DNA of 64,000 bases from FEN-1219 sp963817615 (GTDB lineage: Bacteria > Pseudomonadota > Gammaproteobacteria > Steroidobacterales > Rariloculaceae), in the NCBI GenBank assembly GCA_963817615.1, contig CAWFPH010000003.1:1736001-1800000 (forward strand), read 5' to 3'. The notes beneath the pieces were generated by a model. The model did no database searches and was not told the DNA's origin. It saw only the letters and a program-made list of their open reading frames with translations. Shown one piece after another: positions 1 to 7,469 of the stretch. The position numbers and the translations under genes were made by a program. How positions within the stretch are numbered: position 1 is the stretch's first letter; each line of letters opens with the position of its first letter.

Positions 1-354
1 CGTGTTCATGCGATTCGCGCGATCGAGGCTCACGGCCACGAGTGCGAGGCCCACGACGCGCGCAATGTTGGCGGTGCCCGCGCTCGAGTGCAGCAGCAGC
101 GACTCGAGCGACGGATCGAACGTGCGTCCGAAATCGCCGGCCATGCGCGCGGGCGTGAGCACGTACTGCAGCACGACGATCGCGAGCGCCGCGAGCGCGA
201 CGCCGCGTGTCGCGTTGCGCAGCCGCTCGGCCGTCGGCTCCGACAACCGCTCGCCGAACATCAAGACGAACAGCGCGCCGCCCGCGGCCTGCAGAATCGC
301 GACATACGCGAGCGCACGCAGCCCGACGACGAGCGTATCGGTTGCGAGGAACAG
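1..354 (-). CDS. copD: CopD-family copper resistance membrane protein (partial, 3' end outside window)
   Basis: The reading frame directly downstream of copC encodes a hydrophobic protein with at least three membrane-type stretches (VGLRALAYVAILQAAGG, ALAALAIVVLQYVL, IARVVGLALVAVSL). This pattern and the copC neighbour fit the N-terminal half of CopD, an inner-membrane protein that takes part in copper uptake or handling with periplasmic CopC. The gene runs off the left edge, so its C-terminus is not seen. The start is unclear: no ATG, GTG or TTG lies close to the start of the first helix, and the given start uses a CTG after the copC stop. It may initiate inside copC. Family call is fairly sure; the start is not. 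Confidence 0.6.
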   Translation of the reverse strand, partial: MFLATDTLVVGLRALAYVAILQAAGGALFVLMFGERLSEPTAERLRNATRGVALAALAIVVLQYVLTPARMAGDFGRTFDPSLESLLLHSSAGTANIARVVGLALVAVSLDRANRMNT

Positions 355-370
355 CGGCGCGTGCCGGCGG

Positions 371-739
371 CTACTGCGACGCGGCGGCCGTGCCCGTGAC
401 CGTGAACTTGACCTCGCCGGAAATGACGTGCGTGTCGGCGCCCACCGCGCGCCACGTGATCATGTAGTCGCCCGGCGCAAGGGCGTCGGCAACGCCGAGC
501 ATGAACTTCGACGCGGTCGCAATCGGCGGGTCCTCGATGTGCTGGGCCGTGCCCTGCGCATCGGTGAGCGACACCGTCGTGAGCCGAACTTCGCCGCCGA
601 ACTCGAGCGTGATGCGGCGCACGGGTGCGGCGACGGTCGCACCGTTTGCGGGCTCCGAGCTCGTGAGCGGCGTATGGGCATAGGCAGCCGGCAGCACGGC
701 CAGAAGCGCGAGCGTCGCGATCCACCAGGAACGTTTCAT
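371..739 (-). CDS. copC: CopC-like periplasmic copper-binding protein
   Basis: 122 residues. An N-terminal signal peptide (MKRSWWIATLALLAVLPAAYA) precedes the mature start HTPLTSSEPANGA, which is the typical CopC/YobA beginning, where the N-terminal His after cleavage ligates copper. The small Ig-like beta sandwich continues to a C-terminal stretch with DTHVISGEVKFTV, containing the conserved second His region. It would bind copper in the periplasm and work with the CopD-like protein encoded just downstream. The start chosen is the ATG before MKRSWW, because the open frame further upstream lacks signal-peptide character. The divergent neighbour is the ars operon, so metal resistance genes cluster here. 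Confidence 0.88.
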   Translation of the reverse strand: MKRSWWIATLALLAVLPAAYAHTPLTSSEPANGATVAAPVRRITLEFGGEVRLTTVSLTDAQGTAQHIEDPPIATASKFMLGVADALAPGDYMITWRAVGADTHVISGEVKFTVTGTAAASQ

Positions 740-866
740 TGAATCCCTCCCTCGGTTGGCGCGATTGTAGCGCCGTGCCCCGGCGGCGGTCACTGCGGCG
801 CCAACGGCGGTCTCGCCCCGCCCCGAGGGGTACCGGCCCGCGTCGGCCATTGACTCCGATTCGTCA

Positions 867-884
867 TTTCGGGAATATACGAAA
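867..884. promoter_or_regulatory. candidate ArsR operator upstream of arsR
   Basis: An inverted repeat TTTCG-N8-CGAAA with an AT-rich centre (GGAATATA) lies immediately before the arsR ATG at 886. AT-rich imperfect palindromes overlapping the arsR promoter are usual for ArsR/SmtB repressors, which control their own operon. This is an inference from position and symmetry. Confidence 0.4.
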
Positions 885-885
885 C

Positions 886-1239
886 ATGAACCCGGAAACC
901 TTTGCCGCCTTGGCCCACGAGCTGCGGCTCGCGGTGTTTCGCTTGCTGCTCAGCAAGAGCCCCGACGGGCTCGCGGCCGGCGAGATCTCGCTGCGGCTGC
1001 AGGTGCCCGCCTCGACGTTGTCGACGCACCTCGCCCAGCTCGAGCGCGTCGGGCTGCTCAAGTCGCGCCGCGAGCATCGCCGCATCGTCTATAGCGTGGA
1101 CAGCGCAGGCACGCAGCGGCTCGTCGGCTTCCTCGTCGACGACTGCTGTAACGGCCAGCCCGAGCTCTGCGGCTACGCGGGCAAGAGCGCCGCCAAGCCG
1201 CGGCGCGCCAAAGCCGCGCGTGTCGCGCGCTCGTCATGA
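886..1239 (+). CDS. arsR: ArsR-family metalloregulator of the arsenic operon
   Basis: 117 residues. The winged helix-turn-helix is clear: AGEISLRLQVPASTLSTHLAQL followed by the wing RREHRRIVYSV. The cysteines sit C-terminal to the DNA-binding domain (Cys87, Cys88 and Cys95 in DDCCNGQPELCG), resembling the arsenite site of the Acidithiobacillus ferrooxidans ArsR rather than the alpha-3 CVC site of plasmid R773 ArsR. The protein should repress the operon and be released by arsenite or antimonite. The start MNPETF is chosen because the family begins here; the longer upstream frame has no similarity. The stop overlaps the arsC start (ATGA), so the two are translationally coupled. Confidence 0.92.
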   Translation: MNPETFAALAHELRLAVFRLLLSKSPDGLAAGEISLRLQVPASTLSTHLAQLERVGLLKSRREHRRIVYSVDSAGTQRLVGFLVDDCCNGQPELCGYAGKSAAKPRRAKAARVARSS

Positions 1240-1748
1240 GCGTGCAGCGCATTCCCTACAACGTGCTGTTCCTGTGCACCGGGAACTCGGCGCGCAGCAT
1301 CATCGCGGAATGCGTGCTGAACCGGGCCGGCGAGGGCCGTTTCCGCGCGTTCAGCGCGGGCAGCGTGCCGCGCGGCAGCGTGCATCCGTACGCGCTCGAT
1401 CTGCTCGAGCGGCAAGGCTACCCGACGGCCGGGCTGCGCTCGAAGAGCTGGGACGAATTCGCGGTGCCCGGCGCCCCGAAGCTCGATTTCGTGTTCACGG
1501 TTTGCGATCGCGCCGCGAGCGAAGCCTGCCCCGTGTGGCCCGGCCAGCCGATGACCGCCCACTGGGGCGTGCCGGATCCGGCTGCCGCCGAGGGCACCGA
1601 GGCTGAGCGCCGGCTCGCCTTCACCGACGCGCTGCGGATGCTCAAGAACCGCATCGGCGTGTTCGCGAGCCTGCCGATCGCGGCGCTCGACCGTCTGAGC
1701 CTGAAGCGCAAGCTCGACGAAATCGGCCGAGAGCCGACCGAGCGCTGA
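1236..1748 (+). CDS. arsC: arsenate reductase, low-molecular-weight phosphatase type
   Basis: 170 residues. The P-loop LFLCTGNSARS begins with nucleophile Cys14 and matches the LMW-tyrosine-phosphatase fold used by thioredoxin- or related thiol-coupled arsenate reductases. Further cysteines at about 90 and 98 (TVCDRAASEACP) are placed like the resolving pair of the thioredoxin-linked class. The enzyme reduces arsenate to arsenite in the cytosol for export by the Acr3 pump encoded next. It overlaps arsR by four bases. A low-molecular-weight protein phosphatase is the alternative, but the operon context makes arsenate reductase much more likely. Confidence 0.9.
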   Translation: MSVQRIPYNVLFLCTGNSARSIIAECVLNRAGEGRFRAFSAGSVPRGSVHPYALDLLERQGYPTAGLRSKSWDEFAVPGAPKLDFVFTVCDRAASEACPVWPGQPMTAHWGVPDPAAAEGTEAERRLAFTDALRMLKNRIGVFASLPIAALDRLSLKRKLDEIGREPTER

Positions 1749-1862
1749 GCGACGCTTGCCCCGACGAGCAGCCGTTGCAAGCCGGCGCAGAACCGCGTCG
1801 CGTGACGTCGCCGTCGTACACGGCGACTGAAGAGCGACGACTGAAGACCAAGGTGGAGCTCA

Positions 1863-2993
1863 ATGTCCCTGTTTGAACGCTATTTGACCGTCTGGGTGGG
1901 GCTTTGCATCGTCGCGGGGGTCGCCCTCGGGCATCTTCTGCCGGAAGCCTTCAGGACCGTCGGCGGGCTCGAGATCGCAAAGGTCAATTTCCCCGTGGCC
2001 GTGCTGATCTGGCTCATGATCGTGCCGATGCTGCTGCGTATCGACTTCGCCGCGCTCGGTAAAGTCAAGGAACACTGGCGCGGCGTCGGCGTGACGCTGT
2101 TCGTCAATTGGGCCGTCAAGCCGTTCTCGATGGCAGCGCTCGCCTGGCTTTTCATTGGTTACTTGTTTCGTCCGCTGCTGCCGCCCGAACAGATCGACTC
2201 GTACATCGCCGGGTTGATCATTCTGGCCGCGGCGCCGTGCACGGCCATGGTTTTCGTGTGGAGCAACCTCTCCGACGGCGAGCCGCATTTCACGCTGAGC
2301 CAAGTCGCGCTGAACGACGTGATCATGGTGTTCGCGTTCGCGCCGATCGTCGGTTTGTTGCTTGGGCTCGCGGCGATCACCGTGCCGTGGGACACGTTGT
2401 TGCTTTCGGTGGGGCTGTATATCGTCGTGCCCGTCGTCCTCGCACAAGTCGTGCGCCGACACGTTCTCGCACGCGGAGGCGAGCCCGTACTGCGGCGACT
2501 GCTGGCGCGCTTGCAACCCGCGGCGCTGATTGCACTGTTGGCGACGCTCGTGCTGCTATTCGGATTCCAGGGCCAACAGATCATCGCGCAGCCCCTTGTC
2601 ATCGTGCTGCTCGCCGTGCCGATCTTGATTCAGGTTTACTTCAACTCCGGCCTCGCGTACCTGTTGAACCGTGCGGTCGGCGAAGCGCACTGCGTGGCGG
2701 CGCCTTCCGCGCTGATCGGCGCGAGCAATTTCTTCGAGCTCGCGGTCGCCGCCGCGATCAGCTTGTTCGGTTTCTCCTCGGGCGCGGCGCTCGCGACCGT
2801 CGTCGGCGTGCTGATCGAAGTGCCCGTGATGCTGTCGGTCGTCAAGATCGTCAATGCAAGCCGCGGGTGGTATGAGCGCGGCCGCGCGCGCCGCCCGGCC
2901 ATCCCGCCTCACGAGCCGCGGCCGAGCGCCGCGCCGCTTCACGAAACCGTCGCAGTGCCTCCATCGAATCGTCACACGGACGTTCTAAATTGA
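1863..2993 (+). CDS. acr3: ACR3-family arsenite efflux transporter
   Basis: 376 residues with about ten hydrophobic segments. The start MSLFERYLTVWVGLCIVAG and the segment AAAPCTAMVFVWS are signatures of the Acr3/BART family; Cys126 there is the family's essential cysteine, and Glu319 (GVLIEVPVML) matches the conserved glutamate of the last helices. It exports arsenite from the cytosol using the proton gradient. The C-terminal 45 residues are polar and Arg/Pro rich, longer than usual. It lies 114 bp behind arsC, preceded by a GGAG ribosome site, and the operon ends at the hairpin at 3055. Confidence 0.93.
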   Translation: MSLFERYLTVWVGLCIVAGVALGHLLPEAFRTVGGLEIAKVNFPVAVLIWLMIVPMLLRIDFAALGKVKEHWRGVGVTLFVNWAVKPFSMAALAWLFIGYLFRPLLPPEQIDSYIAGLIILAAAPCTAMVFVWSNLSDGEPHFTLSQVALNDVIMVFAFAPIVGLLLGLAAITVPWDTLLLSVGLYIVVPVVLAQVVRRHVLARGGEPVLRRLLARLQPAALIALLATLVLLFGFQGQQIIAQPLVIVLLAVPILIQVYFNSGLAYLLNRAVGEAHCVAAPSALIGASNFFELAVAAAISLFGFSSGAALATVVGVLIEVPVMLSVVKIVNASRGWYERGRARRPAIPPHEPRPSAAPLHETVAVPPSNRHTDVLN

Positions 2994-3054
2994 GCGCGTC
3001 TTCCGCCCCCCCACTACCGGAAGACCAACCCCAAGAAGCACTGCCAAAACCCTC

Positions 3055-3083
3055 GCCCCGCGTTTTCGCGGGGCTTCTTTTTT
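3055..3083 (+). terminator. rho-independent terminator of the ars operon
   Basis: A perfect 8-bp GC stem (GCCCCGCG, loop TTTT, CGCGGGGC) is followed by TTCTTTTTT. It lies 62 bp behind the acr3 stop and ends just before the stop of the convergent yjbQ gene, so it may serve that gene less efficiently too. Confidence 0.9.
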
Positions 3084-3088
3084 GGGCA

Positions 3089-3508
3089 TCAGCCTTGCAC
3101 GGTCACGAGCACGCACCGCCGATGCCCGTTCAGCCGATGCTCCCAGAGGTACACGCCCTGCCATGTGCCGAGCGCAAGGCGGCCATGCCTCACGGGCAAA
3201 GTGAGATCCGTATGCGTGAGCACGCTGCGCACGTGCGCGGACATGTCATCCGGTCCCTCGGCGGTGTGCACGAATCGGGGATCGCCGTCGGGCGCTAGGT
3301 TGCGCATGAACGTCTCGAGATCGCGGCGCACGTCCGGATCGGCGTTCTCGCAGATCATCAGCGACGCGCTCGTGTGCGTCGTGAACACGTGGCAGAGACC
3401 GGCCGCGACGCCGGACGCGCGCACGGCGTCCGCAACGCGGGCCGTGATCTCGTAGCTGCCGCGGCCCTGGGTGTCGAGCGCGATTTCGGTCTGGAACACA
3501 GCTCCCAC
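3089..3508 (-). CDS. yjbQ: YjbQ/UPF0047 family protein
   Basis: 139 residues, the full length of the family. Hallmarks are CHVFTTHTSASLMICENADPDV in the middle, DDMSAHVRSVLTHTDLTLPV and the ending LGTWQGVYLWEHRLNGHRRCVLV. Conserved His and Glu residues bind a metal in solved structures. The family complements thiamine-phosphate-synthase mutants weakly, hence the name secondary thiamine-phosphate synthase enzyme, but its real role is unsettled. It is convergent with the ars operon and divergent from trmH with only a short gap, so both promoters must lie within about 50 bp. Confidence 0.9.
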   Translation of the reverse strand: MGAVFQTEIALDTQGRGSYEITARVADAVRASGVAAGLCHVFTTHTSASLMICENADPDVRRDLETFMRNLAPDGDPRFVHTAEGPDDMSAHVRSVLTHTDLTLPVRHGRLALGTWQGVYLWEHRLNGHRRCVLVTVQG

Positions 3509-3558
3509 CGCTGCATCGGTTCGTGTCTAGCGTACGCCCGCCGGCCCCGCAGCGTAAG

Positions 3559-4236
3559 ATGAGCGCGGCCATGACCCCCGAGCGTTTCGACAGACTGCGC
3601 CGCGCGCTGGCCCGTCGCCAACCCGACCTCACGGTGCTCGCCGACGGGGTGAACAAGGCGCACAACGTCTCGGCGATCCTGCGGACCGCCGACGCAGTCG
3701 GAATCCACCGCGTGCACGCGATCTCGGTGAGCGGGCTGCTCCACCGTCATCACATGATCGCAGGCGGCGCGAAGCAATGGGTGGACGTGACGCTGCACGC
3801 GTCGACCGAGGCCGCACTGGCGGCGCTGCAAGCCGACGGTTGGCGGTTCGTCGCGGCTCATGCGAGCGATCGCGCGCGCGATTACCGCGACGTGGACTAC
3901 ACCACGAAGACCGCGGTCGTCGTCGGCGCGGAGCTGCGCGGCGTGAGCACGGCCGCCCTCGAGCAGTCCGACGTGCACGTCGCGATTCCGATGTACGGGC
4001 TCGGCGCGTCGCTGAACGTGTCCGTCGCGACGGCCGTGATCCTGTTCGAGGCGGAGCGGCAGCGCTTCGCGGCCGGGCTTTACGATCGCAGCCGCCTCGA
4101 CCCGGCGGAGCACGACCGCACGCTCTTCGAGTGGGCGTATCCGGACATCGCAGAGCGCTGCCGCGCGCTTGGCCGGCCCTATCCGGCGCTCACGCCGGGC
4201 GGCGCGCTCACCGCGAATCCCCTCGCCGCGCGCTGA
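3559..4236 (+). CDS. trmH: tRNA (guanosine-18-2'-O)-methyltransferase TrmH
   Basis: 225 residues. The sequence RRQPDLTVLADGVNKAHNVSAILRTADAVG is very close to Escherichia coli TrmH, and the SPOUT knot motifs follow: VVVGAELRGVS (motif 2) and VAIPMYGLGASLNVSVATAVILFEA (motif 3, SAM-binding trefoil). It methylates the 2'-hydroxyl of G18 in tRNA using SAM. Two starts are possible, ATG 3559 (MSAAM) or ATG 3571 (MTPERF); the second aligns best with known TrmH N-termini. Neither has a strong ribosome site. The C-terminal extension after position 150 is the usual TrmH helix. Confidence 0.9.
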   Translation: MSAAMTPERFDRLRRALARRQPDLTVLADGVNKAHNVSAILRTADAVGIHRVHAISVSGLLHRHHMIAGGAKQWVDVTLHASTEAALAALQADGWRFVAAHASDRARDYRDVDYTTKTAVVVGAELRGVSTAALEQSDVHVAIPMYGLGASLNVSVATAVILFEAERQRFAAGLYDRSRLDPAEHDRTLFEWAYPDIAERCRALGRPYPALTPGGALTANPLAAR

Positions 4237-4250
4237 CGCGCCACGCGCAG

Positions 4251-4880
4251 CTAACGCGGCGCGACGAAGCTCGACTGCTCGCCCGAGATCTGCGCGCGCG
4301 GCGCGACGAGCCCGTAGTGCAGCCGCAGCGTCTTCACCTTGCCGTACCACGGGATCGTGACGACGTACAGCTCGTCGTAGTCGTCGGGGGCGAACTGCGG
4401 CAGCCGCTTGCTGCCGTGCAGCTCCGCGACGAGCGGCGCGATCGCGTCGGCATTCGTCACGACCAGCACGATCTCGCCCTTGTGATGGCGCTGCACGCGG
4501 CTCATGAAATGCTCGACCTTGTAGGGATCCGCGATCTCGACCTGTTTGCCCAGCCGAGCCGCGAGCGGCGCGGCCGTCTGCTGCGTGCGCTGCTTGTCGT
4601 TCGCGAAAATCGCATCGACACCCGCGACCACGTCCACGTCCTGCAAAAAGTCCGCGAGCCGCTCGGCCCGCTCGCGGCCGCGCGCGTTGAGCGGCGGATC
4701 GGCATCGCGCTCGACGCCCGGCACGTCCGTATCCGCATGCCGCACGAAGATGATCGTGGTGGTGGCCTGGAGCTCGAAGAACCACGCGAGGCCGAGCGCG
4801 ACGACCGCATAGCCCAAGATCGGCAGCCAGCGCACGCGCACGCGGGCACGCGGCTTCGTCGCACGCGTCAGTTGCTGCAT
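4251..4880 (-). CDS. membrane-anchored histidine-phosphatase-like protein, second His missing
   Basis: 209 residues. A basic N-terminus and one membrane segment (LPILGYAVVALGLAWFFEL) anchor a phosphoglycerate-mutase/SixA-like domain. The first catalytic motif is intact (FVRHADTD, Arg47-His48), as are PLNARGRERAERLADFL and the Arg of KQRTQQTA. At the second catalytic His, normally in a VVSHG or VIGHN context, this protein reads VLVVTNADAIA, with Asn143 where His is expected. It may therefore be inactive, or use the nearby HH at 132-133. The topology puts the domain outside the cytoplasm or on the membrane surface. Substrate unknown. Confidence 0.72.
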   Translation of the reverse strand: MQQLTRATKPRARVRVRWLPILGYAVVALGLAWFFELQATTTIIFVRHADTDVPGVERDADPPLNARGRERAERLADFLQDVDVVAGVDAIFANDKQRTQQTAAPLAARLGKQVEIADPYKVEHFMSRVQRHHKGEIVLVVTNADAIAPLVAELHGSKRLPQFAPDDYDELYVVTIPWYGKVKTLRLHYGLVAPRAQISGEQSSFVAPR

Positions 4881-4923
4881 CGGCTCGGCGAACGCGGCGC
4901 GTGGTGGGCCGGCATCGGTCGAG

Positions 4924-5271
4924 CTAGCGCCCGCGGCCGCGGTCGTCGCGTGGCGCGCGATCCGTGCGCCGCTCCCCGAGCACGACGTAGTCGGCCTCGA
5001 TCACGCGGCCGGAAGGTTTCCCGCCGGCGGCGTCGCGGTGCGCGAATGCGTCCGGCGGCCGCGGCCCGGCGCCGCGCAGGAAGCGCCGCCGCAACCACCA
5101 GCCGCGCACGGCGAAGACCGCGATTGCGACGAGTCCCGCGGCGATGACCGCGCTCAAGAGCACCGCGCCCATGAGCAATGCGCCGAACAGCAGCACGCCG
5201 AACGCGAGGGCCGACAGCGCTTGCAGCAGCGGATGACCGGGCGTCCCAAAACCGTAGGTTCTACCGTTCAT
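4924..5271 (-). CDS. small membrane protein of unknown function
   Basis: 115 residues. Two adjacent hydrophobic segments (LLQALSALAFGVLLFGALLMGAV and LSAVIAAGLVAIAVFAVRGWW) form a hairpin, followed by a basic WWLRRRFLRG stretch and a polar tail rich in Arg, Asp and Gly that contains VIEADYVVLGERR. It is not a family I can name with certainty. It lies between the phosphatase-like gene and the TPR/DUF1579-like gene on the same strand. Confidence 0.55.
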   Translation of the reverse strand: MNGRTYGFGTPGHPLLQALSALAFGVLLFGALLMGAVLLSAVIAAGLVAIAVFAVRGWWLRRRFLRGAGPRPPDAFAHRDAAGGKPSGRVIEADYVVLGERRTDRAPRDDRGRGR

Positions 5272-5294
5272 GCCCTAAATTGTAACGCAGCCCG

Positions 5295-6269
5295 TCAATC
5301 GAGACGCCGGTAGAAGCCGTCGAACCACAGAATCCAGGTCTTTGCGACCACGTCGAACTCCTCGAGCTTCTGGCGCACGCGCCCGTCCGGACCCTTCGTC
5401 CAGGCGCCGCGGAACGCGACCACGCGATTCGGCTCGGCGTACTCGAGCGTTCCTTCCATTTTCATCTGGCCTTCGGCCGGCGGCTTGCCCGTCATGTCGA
5501 TCATCGTGCCGCCGGAGCCGGTCCAGACTTGGCGCCATTCGCCGCGGCTCGGCAGAAAGAAGCTCAAGCTCGTGCCCGAGGAGCCGCCCGCGCCTTCCCA
5601 ATGCTCCTCGATCGAGCAGCCGCCGTCGCGCTTCGTGATGGTGTTCGTGCCGATCGGCGTGCCGTCGGGTTGGCGCACCTCCCAGTGACCGACCCAGAAA
5701 TCGAACGCGTGCGCAGCCGCGATCGCCTCGCACGGGAACACGCGCGCACGCACGCTGCGATAGACCGCTTCGTAGCGGTCGTTCTTGCGCAGCCGCGCGA
5801 GCTCCGGCGCGTGCTCGAGCAGATCGAGCGCGCGCAGCTCGTTGTGATCCGCCGCGTCGAGCGCCGCGAGCGCGTCGTCGTCCTTGTGCAGCGCCGCGAG
5901 ATCGAGCGCACGCTCGAAGTCGACCATCGCTTCCGGCGCGTTCGCGGTGCGTGCCGTCTCGAGCGTCGCGAGCGCCTCCTCGTAGCGCTTGAGCTCGCGC
6001 TGCGCCTGCGCGATCCGCAGCAGGCTCAACCGGTCCTCGGGATATTGCGCGAGAAAGCTGCGGTACTCGGTGATCGCGTCCTGCCAACGATGCTGCTCGA
6101 ACGCGAGCTCGCCCTTGTCGGCGAACGGCACCGGCGTTGCCTCGGCCGCCGGCGCGGCCGCGGCGTCGGGCGTGACCACGGCGGCCGATCCCGCCGAGCT
6201 TTGACCGAGCGCGGCGCCCGCCGTCAGCGCGGCGAGGCCACCCACGAGGAACACTCTGAACGACGCCAT
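5295..6269 (-). CDS. exported TPR protein with DUF1579-like C-terminal domain
   Basis: 324 residues. The signal peptide MASFRVFLVGGLAALTAGAALGQ is followed by helical TPR-like repeats (about 40-180: ELAFEQHRWQDAITEYRSFLAQ, LLRIAQAQRELKRYEEAL, and so on). The C-terminal half begins FDFWVGHWEVRQPDG and ends KTWILWFDGFYRRLD, the FWxGxWxV start typical of the DUF1579/THAP4-like beta-barrel fold. The start is fixed by a strong AGGAGG at 6275-6280, five bases before the ATG; the longer frame upstream is spurious. Probably periplasmic; ligand unknown. Confidence 0.72.
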   Translation of the reverse strand: MASFRVFLVGGLAALTAGAALGQSSAGSAAVVTPDAAAAPAAEATPVPFADKGELAFEQHRWQDAITEYRSFLAQYPEDRLSLLRIAQAQRELKRYEEALATLETARTANAPEAMVDFERALDLAALHKDDDALAALDAADHNELRALDLLEHAPELARLRKNDRYEAVYRSVRARVFPCEAIAAAHAFDFWVGHWEVRQPDGTPIGTNTITKRDGGCSIEEHWEGAGGSSGTSLSFFLPSRGEWRQVWTGSGGTMIDMTGKPPAEGQMKMEGTLEYAEPNRVVAFRGAWTKGPDGRVRQKLEEFDVVAKTWILWFDGFYRRLD

Positions 6270-6436
6270 TCGCACCTCCTGCTCGCGCGCATGGTCCGAC
6301 CTACGGCGCGCCGACGCAAGCGGTTCGGCAACGACGAGGCCGCGGAAGTTCGCGACCGGTCTGGCTTTACGGCTCGAGAGCGAGCGGGACAAGTCGGTTG
6401 CGTGGGCTCGTCCGCGAAGCGGAGAATGCCGAGGCC

Positions 6437-6524
6437 GGAGAGGTGGCAGAGCGGTCGAATGCGGCGGTCTTGAAAACCGTTGACCCGCAAGGGTCCGGGG
6501 GTTCGAATCCCTCCCTCTCCGCCA
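6437..6524 (+). tRNA. tRNA-Ser (anticodon UGA)
   Basis: An 88-nt class II tRNA. Acceptor GGAGAGG pairs with CCTCTCC at 6514-6520, then G and encoded CCA. The anticodon arm CGGTCTTGAAAACCG carries TGA. The long variable arm (GACCCGCAAGGGTC) and the T-arm GGGGGTTCGAATCCC are intact. It reads UCA and related serine codons. Confidence 0.97.
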
Positions 6525-6558
6525 CTCGACTCCTGGTCCTGCCCTTGCAACCCTTCAG

Positions 6559-6726
6559 CATGTCGTCAAAGCGGCGTTGCTGCTGCAAGAAATTGTACGA
6601 CGCAGGGGTGGTGGCTTCCTTCCTCAGCATTACGCGACTGCGCTTGTGGAGGCCGTTCTGCTGGGGGTGACCGGGCTCGATGCGCTCGAGGTTGATGCCT
6701 AAGGCGACCATTCCGATCGCCGACTC
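6559..6726 (-). pseudogene. relic of an IS481/IS3-type transposase (integrase core)
   Basis: About 50 codons on the minus strand read VALGINLERIEPGHPQQNG then LHKRSRVMLRKEA and NFLQQQRRFDDM. This is the conserved end of the DDE integrase core of IS481-type transposases (PGHPxxNGxxER...LKKEAT...FLQQQxRFD), including the catalytic-Glu helix region. The usual ERPHxAL motif that follows is absent, as is everything upstream, so only a fragment remains, ending about 35 bp from the CCA end of tRNA-Ser. It is a remnant of an insertion next to the tRNA. Confidence 0.65.
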
Positions 6727-6786
6727 GATCGGAACAGCGAAGCATCACCGTCTTTACTGTAATCACGCGCAATCGCGAAGATCGGC

Positions 6787-7239
6787 TCAGACCGTGCGCT
6801 GCCGCGTCAGATATTTGTCGAGCTCATTCGCGAAGGCCTGGATCTCGCTCTTGCCCAATGCCGGCGGCCCGCGCGTCGGCTCGCCCATCGAACGGAGGCT
6901 GTCCATGAAATCGCGGCGCGCGAGGTGGTCTTTGACGTTGTCCGGCGTGTACAGCGTGCCCCGTGGATTCAGCGCGAACGCGCGAGCCGCCACGACCTGC
7001 GCGGCGAGCGGCACGTCCGCGGTGACGACCAGATCGCCGGCCGCGAGGCTCGCGAGGATCCGCGCATCGGCCACGTCGAAGCCGAGCTCCACTTGCACCG
7101 CCCTGATGAACGGTGACTTCGGCACGCGCAACGCGTGATTCGCGACGAGCCGTGCCTCGATGCGCGTGCGCTCCGCGGCACGGAACACGATCTCCTTGAT
7201 CGGAGCGGGGCAGGCATCGGCGTCGACCCAGATGACCAT
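6787..7239 (-). CDS. yaiI: YaiI/YqxD family protein (UPF0178, PIN-like)
   Basis: 150 residues, the full family length. It begins MVIWVDADACPAPIKEIVFRAAER, the family signature, and has VTADVPLAAQVVAARAFALNPRGTLYTPDN and MDSLRSMGEPTRGPPALGKSE, all typical of UPF0178. The Asp residues in WVDADACP and VTADVPLA fit a PIN-like nuclease fold, but no reaction has been shown for the family. It converges with the tRNA-Ser region across the transposase relic. Confidence 0.93.
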   Translation of the reverse strand: MVIWVDADACPAPIKEIVFRAAERTRIEARLVANHALRVPKSPFIRAVQVELGFDVADARILASLAAGDLVVTADVPLAAQVVAARAFALNPRGTLYTPDNVKDHLARRDFMDSLRSMGEPTRGPPALGKSEIQAFANELDKYLTRQRTV

Positions 7240-7284
7240 CGTGCAGGCAGTCTAAGCCTTCCGTGCGAGGCTTGCTTTTCGCTG

Positions 7285-7380
7285 CTATCCGCCGCCTTCG
7301 ACGAGCTTCGCGATCTCCGCGAGATAGCTCGCGAAGGCCTTGCGCCCGATCTTCGTGATGCGCCTGATGGGCCCGCGTGC
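7285..7380 (-). pseudogene. C-terminal fragment of a winged-helix regulator
   Basis: The last 31 codons of an open frame read RGPIRRITKIGRKAFASYLAEI and end KLVEGGG. This resembles the wing and final helix of MarR/ArsR-like regulators of the type GRRPRTTYRLTxxGRxAFxxYLxxLE. Upstream the frame loses similarity, and the other frame (DELHGIKERLACL) may hold more of the gene, which suggests a frameshifted and truncated relic. Nothing else recognisable lies between here and 7470. Confidence 0.45.
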
Positions 7381-7469
7381 GCAAGCAGGCGAGACGCTCC
7401 TTGATGCCGTGCAGCTCGTCGCTGCAGACGTTCGGCGGCGGCCGCTTGCGGAGCCTTTAGAGACGGGAT

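Noticed and set aside
6224..6711. Minus-strand ORFs with GGIRTPGPLRVNG-like protein text over the tRNA
   Set aside because: This is the well-known artefact of translating a tRNA-Ser gene; the real content is the tRNA at 6437-6524 (plus the transposase relic further right).
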